Assembly (NCBI GenBank): GCA_964392725.1
Contig: CAYMPW010000007.1
Coordinates: forward strand, 1 to 61,639
Direction of reading: 5' to 3'
Length of the DNA stretch: 61,639 nucleotides
From: CAYMPW01 sp964392725
Lineage (GTDB): Archaea > Thermoplasmatota > Thermoplasmata > Methanomassiliicoccales > Methanomethylophilaceae
Shown: in pieces, positions 35,275 through 43,503 of the stretch
Layout: every line of letters begins with the position of its first letter
Numbering within the stretch: the first letter of the stretch is position 1
The notes under the pieces: model-generated
What the model was told of the DNA's origin: nothing
What the model saw: only the letters and a program-made list of their open reading frames with translations
The model's database searches: none
Made by a program: the position numbers and the translations under genes

Positions 35275-35876
35275 AAGCACTCAACTACAACAAACACGGA
35301 CTCATTCCTGTTGTTGTTCAGGATTACATTACAAACGAAGTTCTCATGGTTGCATGGGCAAACGAAGAAGCAGTTGGCCTTATGGAATCTACAGGATACA
35401 CTCACTTCTGGTCCAGAAGCAGAGAAAAACTCTGGAAGAAAGGAGAAGAATCCGGACACGTTCAGAGAATCATTTCTTTGCAGACGGATTGCGATGACGA
35501 TACATTGCTTGCAAGAGTCGAACAGACAGGAGGTATCGCATGCCACCTTAACAAACCATCTTGCTTCGATGAAGTCCTTATGGGAAACTTGGATCAGACT
35601 GCATCAATCATCCCTGATTTGAAAAGAGTCATCGATGACCGCAGAGACAATCCCTGTGAAGACAGTTACACATGCAAATTGATGTCTGATGACAACCGCA
35701 TGTGTAAAAAGATTATCGAAGAAGCAGGAGAATTCGTTCTTGCGGTAAAAGACAAAGATACCGATGAAATGGCTTGGGAATTAGCCGACCTTATCTACCA
35801 CACTCTTGTAGCGGTTGAAAAGACGGGACTCCCCATGGACAAAGTATTCGAGAAACTTTCGGAGAGAAGACAATGA
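35271..35876 (+). CDS. hisIE: Bifunctional phosphoribosyl-AMP cyclohydrolase / phosphoribosyl-ATP pyrophosphatase
   Basis: 201 residues, a fusion of HisI (about 1-110) and HisE (about 115-201). HisI: MVAWANEEAVGLMESTGYTHFWSRSREKLWKKGEESGH and the zinc/magnesium segment TDCDDDTLL. HisE: EEAGEFVLAVKD and ELADLIYHTLV, the all-alpha MazG-like Mg2+ motif. Domain order I then E is the usual one for the fused enzyme. Coupled to its neighbours by ATGA overlaps. Confidence 0.95.
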   Translation: MKALNYNKHGLIPVVVQDYITNEVLMVAWANEEAVGLMESTGYTHFWSRSREKLWKKGEESGHVQRIISLQTDCDDDTLLARVEQTGGIACHLNKPSCFDEVLMGNLDQTASIIPDLKRVIDDRRDNPCEDSYTCKLMSDDNRMCKKIIEEAGEFVLAVKDKDTDEMAWELADLIYHTLVAVEKTGLPMDKVFEKLSERRQ

Positions 35877-36520
35877 GAGCAGATTTGCACACACACTCTA
35901 TATTCAGCGACGGAGAACTCATCCCTGCAGAACTTATTCGCAGAGCTGTTGTTTCGGGTCATGACGCGATTGCGATTACAGATCACGTCGATGTGACAAA
36001 TGTTGAATATGTAGTGACCAACGTTGTAAAGGCAACCGAGATGTTTGAAGATATCAAAGTTCTTCCGGGTGTGGAATTAACACACGTCCCTCCCGCGCAG
36101 ATTGCAAAGGTTGCAAAAATGGCCAAATCGTTGGGTGCAAAGATTGTTGTCGTACACGGAGAAACCGTTACCGAACCTGTAGCTCCCGGAACAAACAGAG
36201 CTGCGGTTGAATGTGAAGATGTAGATATTCTTGCACACCCCGGATTCATCACAGAAGAAGAAGCAATGATTGCAAAAAAGAACAATGTTGTTTTGGAAAT
36301 CACCGGAAGAATGGGACACAACATCACAAACGGACATGTAGTGAATATCGCAAGGAAAGCTAATGTACCAATGGTCATTAATTCCGATACCCACGCACCT
36401 GAAAATCTCATGACCGAAGAAGCTGCAATGACTGTTGCATTGGGCGCGGGAATGACTCAGGAAGAAGCGGAAACCGCAATCAACATAACACCTTTTGAAA
36501 TCATCAAGAGACTTTCTTAA
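35873..36520 (+). CDS. PHP-domain phosphatase, candidate histidinol phosphatase
   Basis: 215 residues. PHP metal motif DLHTHSIFSDGE at the start, AITDHVD, a Glu in GVELTHV, VVHGE, LAHPG and the closing NSDTHAP, covering the expected metal ligands. It is the last gene of the his operon (ATGA overlap with hisIE). The usual HisB-N or HisK-type histidinol phosphatase is otherwise missing here, so this gene is the natural candidate for that step. Substrate is inferred from context. Confidence 0.8.
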   Translation: MRADLHTHSIFSDGELIPAELIRRAVVSGHDAIAITDHVDVTNVEYVVTNVVKATEMFEDIKVLPGVELTHVPPAQIAKVAKMAKSLGAKIVVVHGETVTEPVAPGTNRAAVECEDVDILAHPGFITEEEAMIAKKNNVVLEITGRMGHNITNGHVVNIARKANVPMVINSDTHAPENLMTEEAAMTVALGAGMTQEEAETAINITPFEIIKRLS

Positions 36521-36530
36521 GTAATCGACC

Positions 36531-36565
36531 ATCGGGCAATTCAGATTAAATATGTCTTGCCCGAT
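36531..36565 (+). promoter_or_regulatory. Stem-loop enclosing the mtnP TATA box
   Basis: A 9-bp perfect inverted repeat, atcgggcaa (36531-36539) and ttgcccgat (36557-36565), with a TATA-like attaaata (36545-36552) in the loop region, 22-29 bp before the mtnP ATG. It may act as terminator of the his operon, as an operator, or both. Confidence 0.4.
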
Positions 36566-36573
36566 AACTGATT

Positions 36574-37365
36574 ATGCCTAAAATTGGAATAATCGGAGGA
36601 ACCGGAATTTATAATCCCGATACTTTCGAACTTATTGAGACAGTATTTCCCGATACACCTTACGGTAAACCTTCCGATGAAATTATGATCGGAAAAATCA
36701 ATGGTATAGAAGTCGCATTCTTATTCCGCCACGGAAAAGAACACCAGTTCCCACCAACAAGCGTTCCTTACAGAGCCAACATGAAAGCTCTCAAAGACCT
36801 TGGATGCGAATACATTATTTCCGCATGTGCAGTAGGTTCATTGGTTGAAGAAATGGCACCCGGTGATTTGGTTATTGCGGATCAATTTATCGACTTTACA
36901 AAAAGGCGTGAATTGACATATTTCAACGATCAGACCGCACACATTTCCACCGCAGATCCTTTCTGCCCATACCTCAACAAAATCTTCGAAGACGTTGCCG
37001 CGGATATGAAGATAAAATACCATGTTGGCGGAACATACGTTTGCGTTGAAGGACCAAGATTCTCCACCCGTGCAGAGAGTAATATGTTCCGTAAAATGGA
37101 CGGTCATATTATTGGAATGACTGCTGTGCCAGAGTGCCAACTTGCACGTGAACTCGGTATGTGTTACTGCAGTCTCGCAACCGTAACAGATTACGATTCT
37201 TGGAAAGACGAAGCGGTAGACATCGGAATGGTTATCAAAACAATGTCCGAGTGTCTTGCCAAAGTTCTTACTCTTCTTGAAAAAGGACTTCCCAAGATTG
37301 ATTGTGCTGAGTCACACTGCAACTGTATCGACGCTGCAGTTGGTGCAGGCATTATCAAAAAATAA
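36574..37365 (+). CDS. mtnP: S-methyl-5'-thioadenosine phosphorylase family protein
   Basis: 263 residues. Purine nucleoside phosphorylase type 2 fold: IGIIGGTGIYNPDTFE at the start, FLFRHGKEHQFPP for phosphate and ribose binding, YVCVEGPRFSTRAESNMFR, and GMTAVPECQLARELG near the base pocket, then TDYDSW. It splits methylthioadenosine, a by-product of polyamine synthesis and radical SAM reactions. Archaeal relatives can prefer methylthioinosine, so base specificity is uncertain. Confidence 0.9.
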   Translation: MPKIGIIGGTGIYNPDTFELIETVFPDTPYGKPSDEIMIGKINGIEVAFLFRHGKEHQFPPTSVPYRANMKALKDLGCEYIISACAVGSLVEEMAPGDLVIADQFIDFTKRRELTYFNDQTAHISTADPFCPYLNKIFEDVAADMKIKYHVGGTYVCVEGPRFSTRAESNMFRKMDGHIIGMTAVPECQLARELGMCYCSLATVTDYDSWKDEAVDIGMVIKTMSECLAKVLTLLEKGLPKIDCAESHCNCIDAAVGAGIIKK

Positions 37366-37377
37366 ATTATTTTTCAC

Positions 37378-37411
37378 TCCGCGAATCCAACATATTATGA
37401 AGATTCGCGGA
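37378..37411 (+). terminator. Hairpin terminator after mtnP
   Basis: tccgcgaatc / gattcgcgga, a perfect 10-bp stem with a 14-nt loop, followed by acctaatttttc. Confidence 0.65.
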
Positions 37412-37465
37412 ACCTAATTTTTCATTATTGCAACTCTTATTTAATGAATTCTATACAACTTAGAT

Positions 37466-37482
37466 TGGTTGAAAATCAACCA
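37466..37482. promoter_or_regulatory. Palindrome in nrdJ promoter
   Basis: tggttga-aaa-tcaacca, a perfect 7-bp inverted repeat ending about 10 bp before a TATA-like tgttataata (37491-37500), itself about 30 bp from the nrdJ ATG. Position suits a regulator touching the transcription factor B site. The rest of the 160-bp gap holds only the mtnP terminator. Confidence 0.45.
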
Positions 37483-37528
37483 TAGAAAAGTGTTATAATA
37501 GTAAAGTGATTTCAAGAATGGGAAAAAT

Positions 37529-39769
37529 ATGGACGTAGAAGAATGGCTTGGAGAAGACAATAGTCTTGGTATCGATATATGGCAAAAAAAGTACTGTCAT
37601 AACGGTGAATCATTTGATCATTGGTTGGATCGTGTAAGTAGCGGCGATGAAGAATTAAGAGATCTCATTGCTCAAAAGAAATTTTTGTTTGGTGGAAGAA
37701 TTTTAGCAAACAGAGGTTTACAAAAGACAGGTCTCAAGGTCACACTATCCAATTGTTATGTGGTCACACCTCCAGAAGACTCTATTGAATCCATATTTGA
37801 AACTGCAGGAAAAATGGCCAGAACCTTCAGCTACGGCGGAGGAGTCGGTATTGATTTGTCCAAACTCGCACCAAGAGGTGCAAAGATTAACAACACCGCT
37901 TCCGAAACATCGGGTGCGGTCTCTTTTACAGATTTATACTCTATGGTTACCGGACTTATCGGACAGCACGGAAGAAGAGGTGCGCTTATGCTCACCATAT
38001 CTTGCGAACACCCCGATTTGGAAGAATTCATGTCTGTCAAAACAGACGTAAACAGAGTAACCAAAGCAAATATGTCCATTAGAATGACGGATCAATTTAT
38101 GGAAGCTGTCAGAAACAAAGAAACATTTGTACAATCTTTCAGCCGTCCTGAAACTGATTCTGTAACAACTAAAAATCTTGATGCACACGAATTCTTCAAA
38201 AAGATGTGTCATGCAAACTGGGATTATGGCGAGCCTGGATGTCTTTTCTGGGACAGAATTGATTCTTGGAACCTTCTCAGCGAAATTCCCGAATACTCAT
38301 ATGCAAGTACCAACCCCTGTGCAGAGGAGCCTCTTCCCGCAGGCGGAAGCTGTCTTTTGGGAAGCATAAACCTTTCATCATTCGTCGACAACGGAATATT
38401 CGATGAAGCAGACTTTAGAAACACCGTAAGAATCTGCATCAGAGGATTGAACGACGTTCTCGATGAGGGACTTCCACTCCACCCACTTCAGGAACAGAAA
38501 GATTCCGTAAGAGATTGGAGACAGATTGGACTCGGAATTATGGGTCTTGCGGATATGCTCATTAAACTCGAACTCACATACGGTTCGAAAGAAGCAATGG
38601 ACTTCTGTGATAAACTCGGATTCATCATGGCCGACGAATCCATCAAACAGTCCGCACTCATGGCTAAAGAAAGAGGAAAATTCCCCAAGTGCAACACAGA
38701 ACTTGTTATGAAGTCCCCATACTTCATGCACAACACCACCGAAGAAACAAGAGAACTTGTTCAGGAATTCGGTCTCCGCAATTCACAGATTCTGACAATT
38801 GCACCTACCGGTACATTGTCTACAATGATCGGAATATCCGGCGGTATCGAACCTATCTTCGCCAACTATTACGAAAGAAGAACAGTTTCACTTTCAGACC
38901 ATGATGAATACTACAAAGTTTACACACCTGTAGTTAAAGAATACATGGATCGTCATAACATAGACGATGATTTGGATTTGCCTGCATTCTTTGTAACCGC
39001 TCAGAACTTGGAATACAAACAGCGTTTGAATCTCCAGGGAACATGGCAGATGCATATCGATGCATCGATCAGTTCCACCGTAAACCTTCCCGAAGACTTC
39101 CCTGAAACAGATGTTGAAGGTTTGTACATGTATGCATGGCAGATCGGATGCAAGGGAGTTACAGTATTCAGAGACGGATGCAAACGTTTGGGCATCCTTT
39201 CAACCAAAGAAACAAAGACCGAAGAACCCAAGGATGACTGCGCTCCGAAAACTAAGAGAGGATTCGTTGAGAATGTTGCAGATGATGTAGTTGGTAAAAA
39301 GAGGAAACTCGTTACCGGTTGCGGAAGTCTGCACTGTACCGCATTCTTCGATCCCCACAGCGGAGAATTGTTGGAAGCATATCTTAACAAAGGATCTACC
39401 GGCGGTTGTAATAACTTCATGATTGGATTGTCAAGAATGATTTCTTTGGCAGCAAGAAGCGGTTGTGACATTAACGCAATATTGGATCAGCTCCGCAGTT
39501 GCGGTTCATGTCCTTCATACGTTGTCCGCACAAGAACTCAGCATGATACAAGCAGAGGATCCTGTTGTCCTATGGCAGTTGGATACGCTTTGATTGACAT
39601 GCACCAGGAAATGCAGAGAGAAGTAAAAGGAGTGGATTTCATACCTAAAGAGAAAGCTCCTGAAAAACCCAAAGAAGTCAAAAATCCCTGCCCAACATGT
39701 GGAGAGGAATTAAACTTCGAAGGCGGTTGCAATATCTGTAAAGCCTGCGGATGGACCAAATGTGACTGA
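37529..39769 (+). CDS. nrdJ: Adenosylcobalamin-dependent ribonucleotide reductase (class II)
   Basis: 746 residues. Reduces ribonucleotides to deoxyribonucleotides with adenosylcobalamin as the radical source. Redox Cys in TLSNCYVVTPPEDSIESIF, finger-loop motif NPCAEEPLPAGGSCLLGSIN with the radical Cys and conserved Asn/Glu, and APTGTLSTM for substrate phosphate. The C-terminal part has the NrdJ-specific GSTGGCNNFMIG region and ends in a four-Cys zinc ribbon (CPTCG...CKACG). No N-terminal ATP-cone, so activity regulation by dATP is not expected. Its cofactor need links it to the cobamide locus downstream. Confidence 0.94.
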   Translation: MDVEEWLGEDNSLGIDIWQKKYCHNGESFDHWLDRVSSGDEELRDLIAQKKFLFGGRILANRGLQKTGLKVTLSNCYVVTPPEDSIESIFETAGKMARTFSYGGGVGIDLSKLAPRGAKINNTASETSGAVSFTDLYSMVTGLIGQHGRRGALMLTISCEHPDLEEFMSVKTDVNRVTKANMSIRMTDQFMEAVRNKETFVQSFSRPETDSVTTKNLDAHEFFKKMCHANWDYGEPGCLFWDRIDSWNLLSEIPEYSYASTNPCAEEPLPAGGSCLLGSINLSSFVDNGIFDEADFRNTVRICIRGLNDVLDEGLPLHPLQEQKDSVRDWRQIGLGIMGLADMLIKLELTYGSKEAMDFCDKLGFIMADESIKQSALMAKERGKFPKCNTELVMKSPYFMHNTTEETRELVQEFGLRNSQILTIAPTGTLSTMIGISGGIEPIFANYYERRTVSLSDHDEYYKVYTPVVKEYMDRHNIDDDLDLPAFFVTAQNLEYKQRLNLQGTWQMHIDASISSTVNLPEDFPETDVEGLYMYAWQIGCKGVTVFRDGCKRLGILSTKETKTEEPKDDCAPKTKRGFVENVADDVVGKKRKLVTGCGSLHCTAFFDPHSGELLEAYLNKGSTGGCNNFMIGLSRMISLAARSGCDINAILDQLRSCGSCPSYVVRTRTQHDTSRGSCCPMAVGYALIDMHQEMQREVKGVDFIPKEKAPEKPKEVKNPCPTCGEELNFEGGCNICKACGWTKCD

Positions 39770-39771
39770 TT

Positions 39772-39799
39772 GGGATGCTTCGGTTTCCGAAGCATTCCC
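39772..39799. terminator. Bidirectional hairpin terminator
   Basis: gggatgcttcgg-ttt-ccgaagcattccc: 12-bp stem with one bulge between the converging nrdJ and GcvH-like genes, followed by a T-rich tract. Confidence 0.7.
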
Positions 39800-39838
39800 A
39801 AACCTTTTCCTTTTTGAAAATTATATCTGGGTCTTTGA

Positions 39839-40228
39839 TTAAAAGAACCCTTCTGTAAGTTTTTCGTATGCTTTCGCATCCAACAAATCATCAACTTCGG
39901 AAGAATTGGATATTTCCAATTCTATCAACCAACCATTGTTGTACGGCATTTCATTTATGAATTCAGGTTTAACATCCAATAATTCATTGGTTGCGATAAT
40001 TGTTCCGGAAAGAGGCGAATTAATCGAAAATGAATCTATTATCGTTTCGATAGAACAAATCTCATCTCCTTTGACAACTTCTGCGCCTACTTCTATGGGT
40101 CTTACACTTTCTACAGTTCCCAAATCATTCTGCCCATAATCCGTAATTCCGATTACGGCTTTGGTTCCATCAACTGAAACCCATAGATGAGATTCGGTAT
40201 AATTCATCCAATCTTTTATCTTGTACAT
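39839..40228 (-). CDS. GcvH-like protein lacking the lipoyl lysine
   Basis: 129 residues from the ATG at 40228, chosen because IKDWMNYTESHLWVSV aligns with the start of glycine cleavage H proteins. The fold follows GcvH throughout (VGITDYGQNDLGTVESV, SPLSGTIIATNELLDVKPEFIN, GWLIEL). The lipoylation site, normally ESVKAxSxxxSPxSG, reads ETIIDSFSINSPLSG, so the modified Lys is Ile64 (codon at 40037-40039). It cannot carry lipoate at that position and is unlikely to act as a normal H protein. No gcvP, gcvT, lipoyl synthase or ligase is nearby. Function unknown. Confidence 0.82.
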   Translation of the reverse strand: MYKIKDWMNYTESHLWVSVDGTKAVIGITDYGQNDLGTVESVRPIEVGAEVVKGDEICSIETIIDSFSINSPLSGTIIATNELLDVKPEFINEMPYNNGWLIELEISNSSEVDDLLDAKAYEKLTEGFF

Positions 40229-40331
40229 AATATGCAATCGTCAAAAATATTGAAATACATTCCTATCTGAGACAACCATATTTGATTTGTTTAGCAAAGT
40301 ACATTATACATTTGGAGACATATACGGGGTT

Positions 40332-42485
40332 GTGAAAATAATCATACGCGGCATTGTACAAGGAGTAGGTTTCAGACCTACTGTTTATCGTGCCGCATTG
40401 TCGCTAGGAATTCACGGAAGGGTTTGGAACGATGGCCCCGATGTGGTTATTAATTCAGATCGTGGAGATGAACTTCTAAATTACATTGTAGCAAATCTTC
40501 CACCCTTGGCGAGAATAGAATCTATCGAAAAAGAAGATTCTTTATCCAATTATAATAATTTTGAAATAATTACTTCAGAACTCGGAAGTAAAGGTGTTGG
40601 AATTCCAACAGATACTGCTATTTGTTCCGATTGTTTGGAAGATATGCGCGCCGGTCGTAGAAATGGATACCCGTTTACAACCTGCACGAATTGTGGCCCA
40701 AGATTTACATTACTCAATAAACTCCCATACGATAGAAATTCAACAGCCATGGGTGATTTTCCCATGTGTCCCACCTGCGGAAAAGAATATTCGAATCCCG
40801 AAGATCGCAGATTTCATCATCAGACGGTTTGTTGTCCCGATTGCGGACCGAAATATTATTTGGTTGATCGCAAAGGAAACGAAGTTCCGGGAGATCCGAT
40901 TCCAACATTTGCAAAACTTCTTTCCGAAGGTAAAATCGGAGTTGCCAAAAGCTGGGGTGGAATGCACATCTGTTGTCTTCCCGAATTTACAAAAGAATTA
41001 AGAGAATGGTATGGAAGAAAAAACAAACCTTTTGCGTTGATGGTAAAAAATTTGGATACCGCTAAAAAGTTTGGAAAGATTACAGATTCAGAGAAAATTC
41101 AATTGGAATCCGGACACCGTCCGATTGTTCTTATTGAAAAGATTTCAAGCGAAATAACTGAATTGCTTTCACCAGGATTGGATAACATCGGAATATTCCT
41201 TCCATACACGGGAATGCAATACGCACTCTTTGATTGCCTTGATTCAGATTCTTTGATTATGACTTCTGCAAATGTTCCAGGCGAACCAATGTTATTGGAA
41301 GATAAGGAAGTTTTCGAACTCGGAGCGGATTACTATTTACTTCATAATCAAAAGATTATCAACCGTGCCGATGACAGTGTTGTCCGTTCGGTAAACAATC
41401 ACATTTCATTTATTAGAAAATCCAGAGGTCATATTCCGTCATACATTCCTTTTAAAGGATGCGATGCCGTGGGAATCGGAGCTCAGGAGAATTTGACGGC
41501 ATCCGTTTTGTGCGGTAACAGAATACACACAACCCAACATATCGGAAACGGTGAATCGCTTGGTGTAACAGAATATTTGGAAGAAGCTACGCGCTCTCTT
41601 ATTTCGATGGTTGGATGCGAACCTTCGGTTATTGCCATGGACCTTCATCCAGGATATTCGAACCGCAGATTCGGAAAAATATTAGCGGAAGAAAACTCCG
41701 CAGAAATTATGGAAATTCAGCACCATTGGGCACATTGCGCTGCATTGTTTGCCGAAAACAACGAAGAAAACGGAGTTGTATTGGCTTTGGATGGAACAGG
41801 TCACGGAGACGATGGAAACGCATGGGGTGGAGAAGTTCTATCCTGTGATTTTACTTCGTATCAAAGAATTGCCCATTTGGAATACGTTCCTTTGTTGGGA
41901 TCCGAACGTGCATTGTACGATCTTCGCAGATTGAAATTTGCGGTGGATTCCATTAACGGAGTGGAGAATAATGACTTTGACGATCGTTCTTCTGCCGTTC
42001 TTGAAAAATTGATGAATACAAGTGTTAAAACATCTTCTATGGGTCGTTTGTTGGACACTCTTGCTTACACATTGGATGTTTGTAAAGAAAGAACATATGA
42101 TGGTGAAGCTGCCATGAAAATGGAACCTTTGTTAGCCCGCGGAAAATTGATTTCCGGATTTGAAACCAACACGGAAAACGGTGTTGTAAAAACAGCACAT
42201 ATGTTTGAAAATATCAATAACCAAAAGAAAGAAGATGTTGCATATTCCATTGTATACAACACCATGTCGGAATTGGTAGAATCCGCACGCATGGAAGCGG
42301 AATCCAAGGGCATAAAGTCCATCGGATTAAGCGGAGGTGTTTCATACAATAATTCCATTTCACAGATGTTCCAACAACTTTCGGAAAAGACTGGATTGAA
42401 ACAAATGTTCCACGAAAAAATTCCCAACGGAGACGGAGGAATATCCGTGGGACAAACGGCAATTGCATCGAGGCACTTACTATGA
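40332..42485 (+). CDS. hypF: Carbamoyltransferase HypF, hydrogenase maturation
   Basis: 717 residues from a GTG at 40332. A TTG at 40287 is in frame, but the GTG lies about 25 bp after a TATA-like attataca (40303-40310) and directly precedes KIIIRGIVQGVGFRP, the acylphosphatase start. Domain order is standard: acylphosphatase (1-90), two zinc fingers (CSDC...CTNCGPRFTL and CPTC...CCPDCG), YrdC-like domain, and Kae1-like domain with HHWAH and ALDGTGHG. It uses carbamoyl phosphate (compare carAB) to make the cyanide ligands of [NiFe] hydrogenases with HypE, which is not in the window. Overlaps the next gene by 4 bp. Confidence 0.94.
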   Translation: MKIIIRGIVQGVGFRPTVYRAALSLGIHGRVWNDGPDVVINSDRGDELLNYIVANLPPLARIESIEKEDSLSNYNNFEIITSELGSKGVGIPTDTAICSDCLEDMRAGRRNGYPFTTCTNCGPRFTLLNKLPYDRNSTAMGDFPMCPTCGKEYSNPEDRRFHHQTVCCPDCGPKYYLVDRKGNEVPGDPIPTFAKLLSEGKIGVAKSWGGMHICCLPEFTKELREWYGRKNKPFALMVKNLDTAKKFGKITDSEKIQLESGHRPIVLIEKISSEITELLSPGLDNIGIFLPYTGMQYALFDCLDSDSLIMTSANVPGEPMLLEDKEVFELGADYYLLHNQKIINRADDSVVRSVNNHISFIRKSRGHIPSYIPFKGCDAVGIGAQENLTASVLCGNRIHTTQHIGNGESLGVTEYLEEATRSLISMVGCEPSVIAMDLHPGYSNRRFGKILAEENSAEIMEIQHHWAHCAALFAENNEENGVVLALDGTGHGDDGNAWGGEVLSCDFTSYQRIAHLEYVPLLGSERALYDLRRLKFAVDSINGVENNDFDDRSSAVLEKLMNTSVKTSSMGRLLDTLAYTLDVCKERTYDGEAAMKMEPLLARGKLISGFETNTENGVVKTAHMFENINNQKKEDVAYSIVYNTMSELVESARMEAESKGIKSIGLSGGVSYNNSISQMFQQLSEKTGLKQMFHEKIPNGDGGISVGQTAIASRHLL

Positions 42486-43471
42486 AGAATAATGTTCTTA
42501 TGGTTTTATTAGACGGGGCGGAAGACCATCCGATACCCGAACTCGGAGGAAAAAAACCTCTTGAAGTTGCTAATATGCCATTCATGAAAAAGAAGTGTCC
42601 ATATAAGTTGAAAACAACCGGACGCAGCCATACACAATATTATCTTCATGAATTTTTTACGGGATATCCGCCTGAACTTTCAAGAGGTATGATTGAAGCA
42701 TACGGATTCAAACTCAGAATGGGAGAGGGTCGTGTTGCATATCGTCTTTCGCCTGCAATCATTGAAGAAGATACCGTAAAATGGGCATACAATTCAGAAT
42801 CTTTTGAAAAAGAATTGATTGAATGCGTGAAAAAATTCGTACATATTTTAGATGATCCAGATATTGGATTTTACACCAGCGGAAAAGCGGTTGTTACATT
42901 CAAAGGAGAGAGCGTTGATTTGCCTCCCGCACCGGATGATCATCCTGTAATGGATATTCCCGGAGCATTAGGAGAATTCGTTGAATGCATCTGTAAAGAA
43001 ATGGGCGGAAAAACAGATTATCCTTGGGGTGGAGGCGGTGTATGCAAAAGATACGATCCTCACTCATGCCTGAATTCATTGTATTCTGTTTCCAACAGCC
43101 CTGTTGCTTTGGGAATCTCAAGGTCTTTTGGGTATGAAGCTAAATTTGTAGATAAAATGGAAGACCGTTTCCCGGTTGCCAAAGAGGCTCTTAACCATGG
43201 AAATGTGTTCCTTCATATCGACGAAGTCGACGAATACAGTCACAAAAAAGATTATCGTAAAAAAATAGACATTTTGGAACAGGCAGATCGTCTAATGGAA
43301 GAGCATTTCTCAGATGTTGAAAATATAATCTATTTTGTAGATCATGGTACATCTTGTGTTACGGGAACTCATATTCTGATGGATGTTCCTATTTGGACCA
43401 CAATAGATACCAGTTTACCCAACGATTCTCTCATCCAACTCAAGGATGTTTTACCCACTCTTTTGAAGTGA
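42482..43471 (+). CDS. Alkaline-phosphatase-superfamily protein, ApgM-like
   Basis: 329 residues. Start MVLLDGAEDHPIPELGGKKPLEVAN matches archaeal cofactor-independent phosphoglycerate mutase, with the metal Asp. The later metal sites also fit (HIDEVDEYSHKKD, then VDHGTSC and GTHILMDVPI). It is about 70 residues shorter than ApgM. The nucleophile region, usually GSDxxNLSxLGYDP, reads GRSHTQYYLHEFFTGYPPE, so the phosphate-accepting Ser is probably the one in RSH, and the mutase surroundings differ. Coupled to hypF (ATGA) and 32 bp before cobT. The cobamide pathway needs a ribazole-phosphate phosphatase not otherwise seen here; this gene is a candidate. Confidence 0.7.
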   Translation: MKNNVLMVLLDGAEDHPIPELGGKKPLEVANMPFMKKKCPYKLKTTGRSHTQYYLHEFFTGYPPELSRGMIEAYGFKLRMGEGRVAYRLSPAIIEEDTVKWAYNSESFEKELIECVKKFVHILDDPDIGFYTSGKAVVTFKGESVDLPPAPDDHPVMDIPGALGEFVECICKEMGGKTDYPWGGGGVCKRYDPHSCLNSLYSVSNSPVALGISRSFGYEAKFVDKMEDRFPVAKEALNHGNVFLHIDEVDEYSHKKDYRKKIDILEQADRLMEEHFSDVENIIYFVDHGTSCVTGTHILMDVPIWTTIDTSLPNDSLIQLKDVLPTLLK

Positions 43472-43503
43472 TATTTTATAGAGTGGGACTTATACATAGT
43501 ATC

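Noticed and set aside
43354..43503. N-terminal extension of cobT
   Set aside because: It overlaps the preceding gene out of frame, while 43504 is preceded by a TATA-like sequence and begins the conserved protein.
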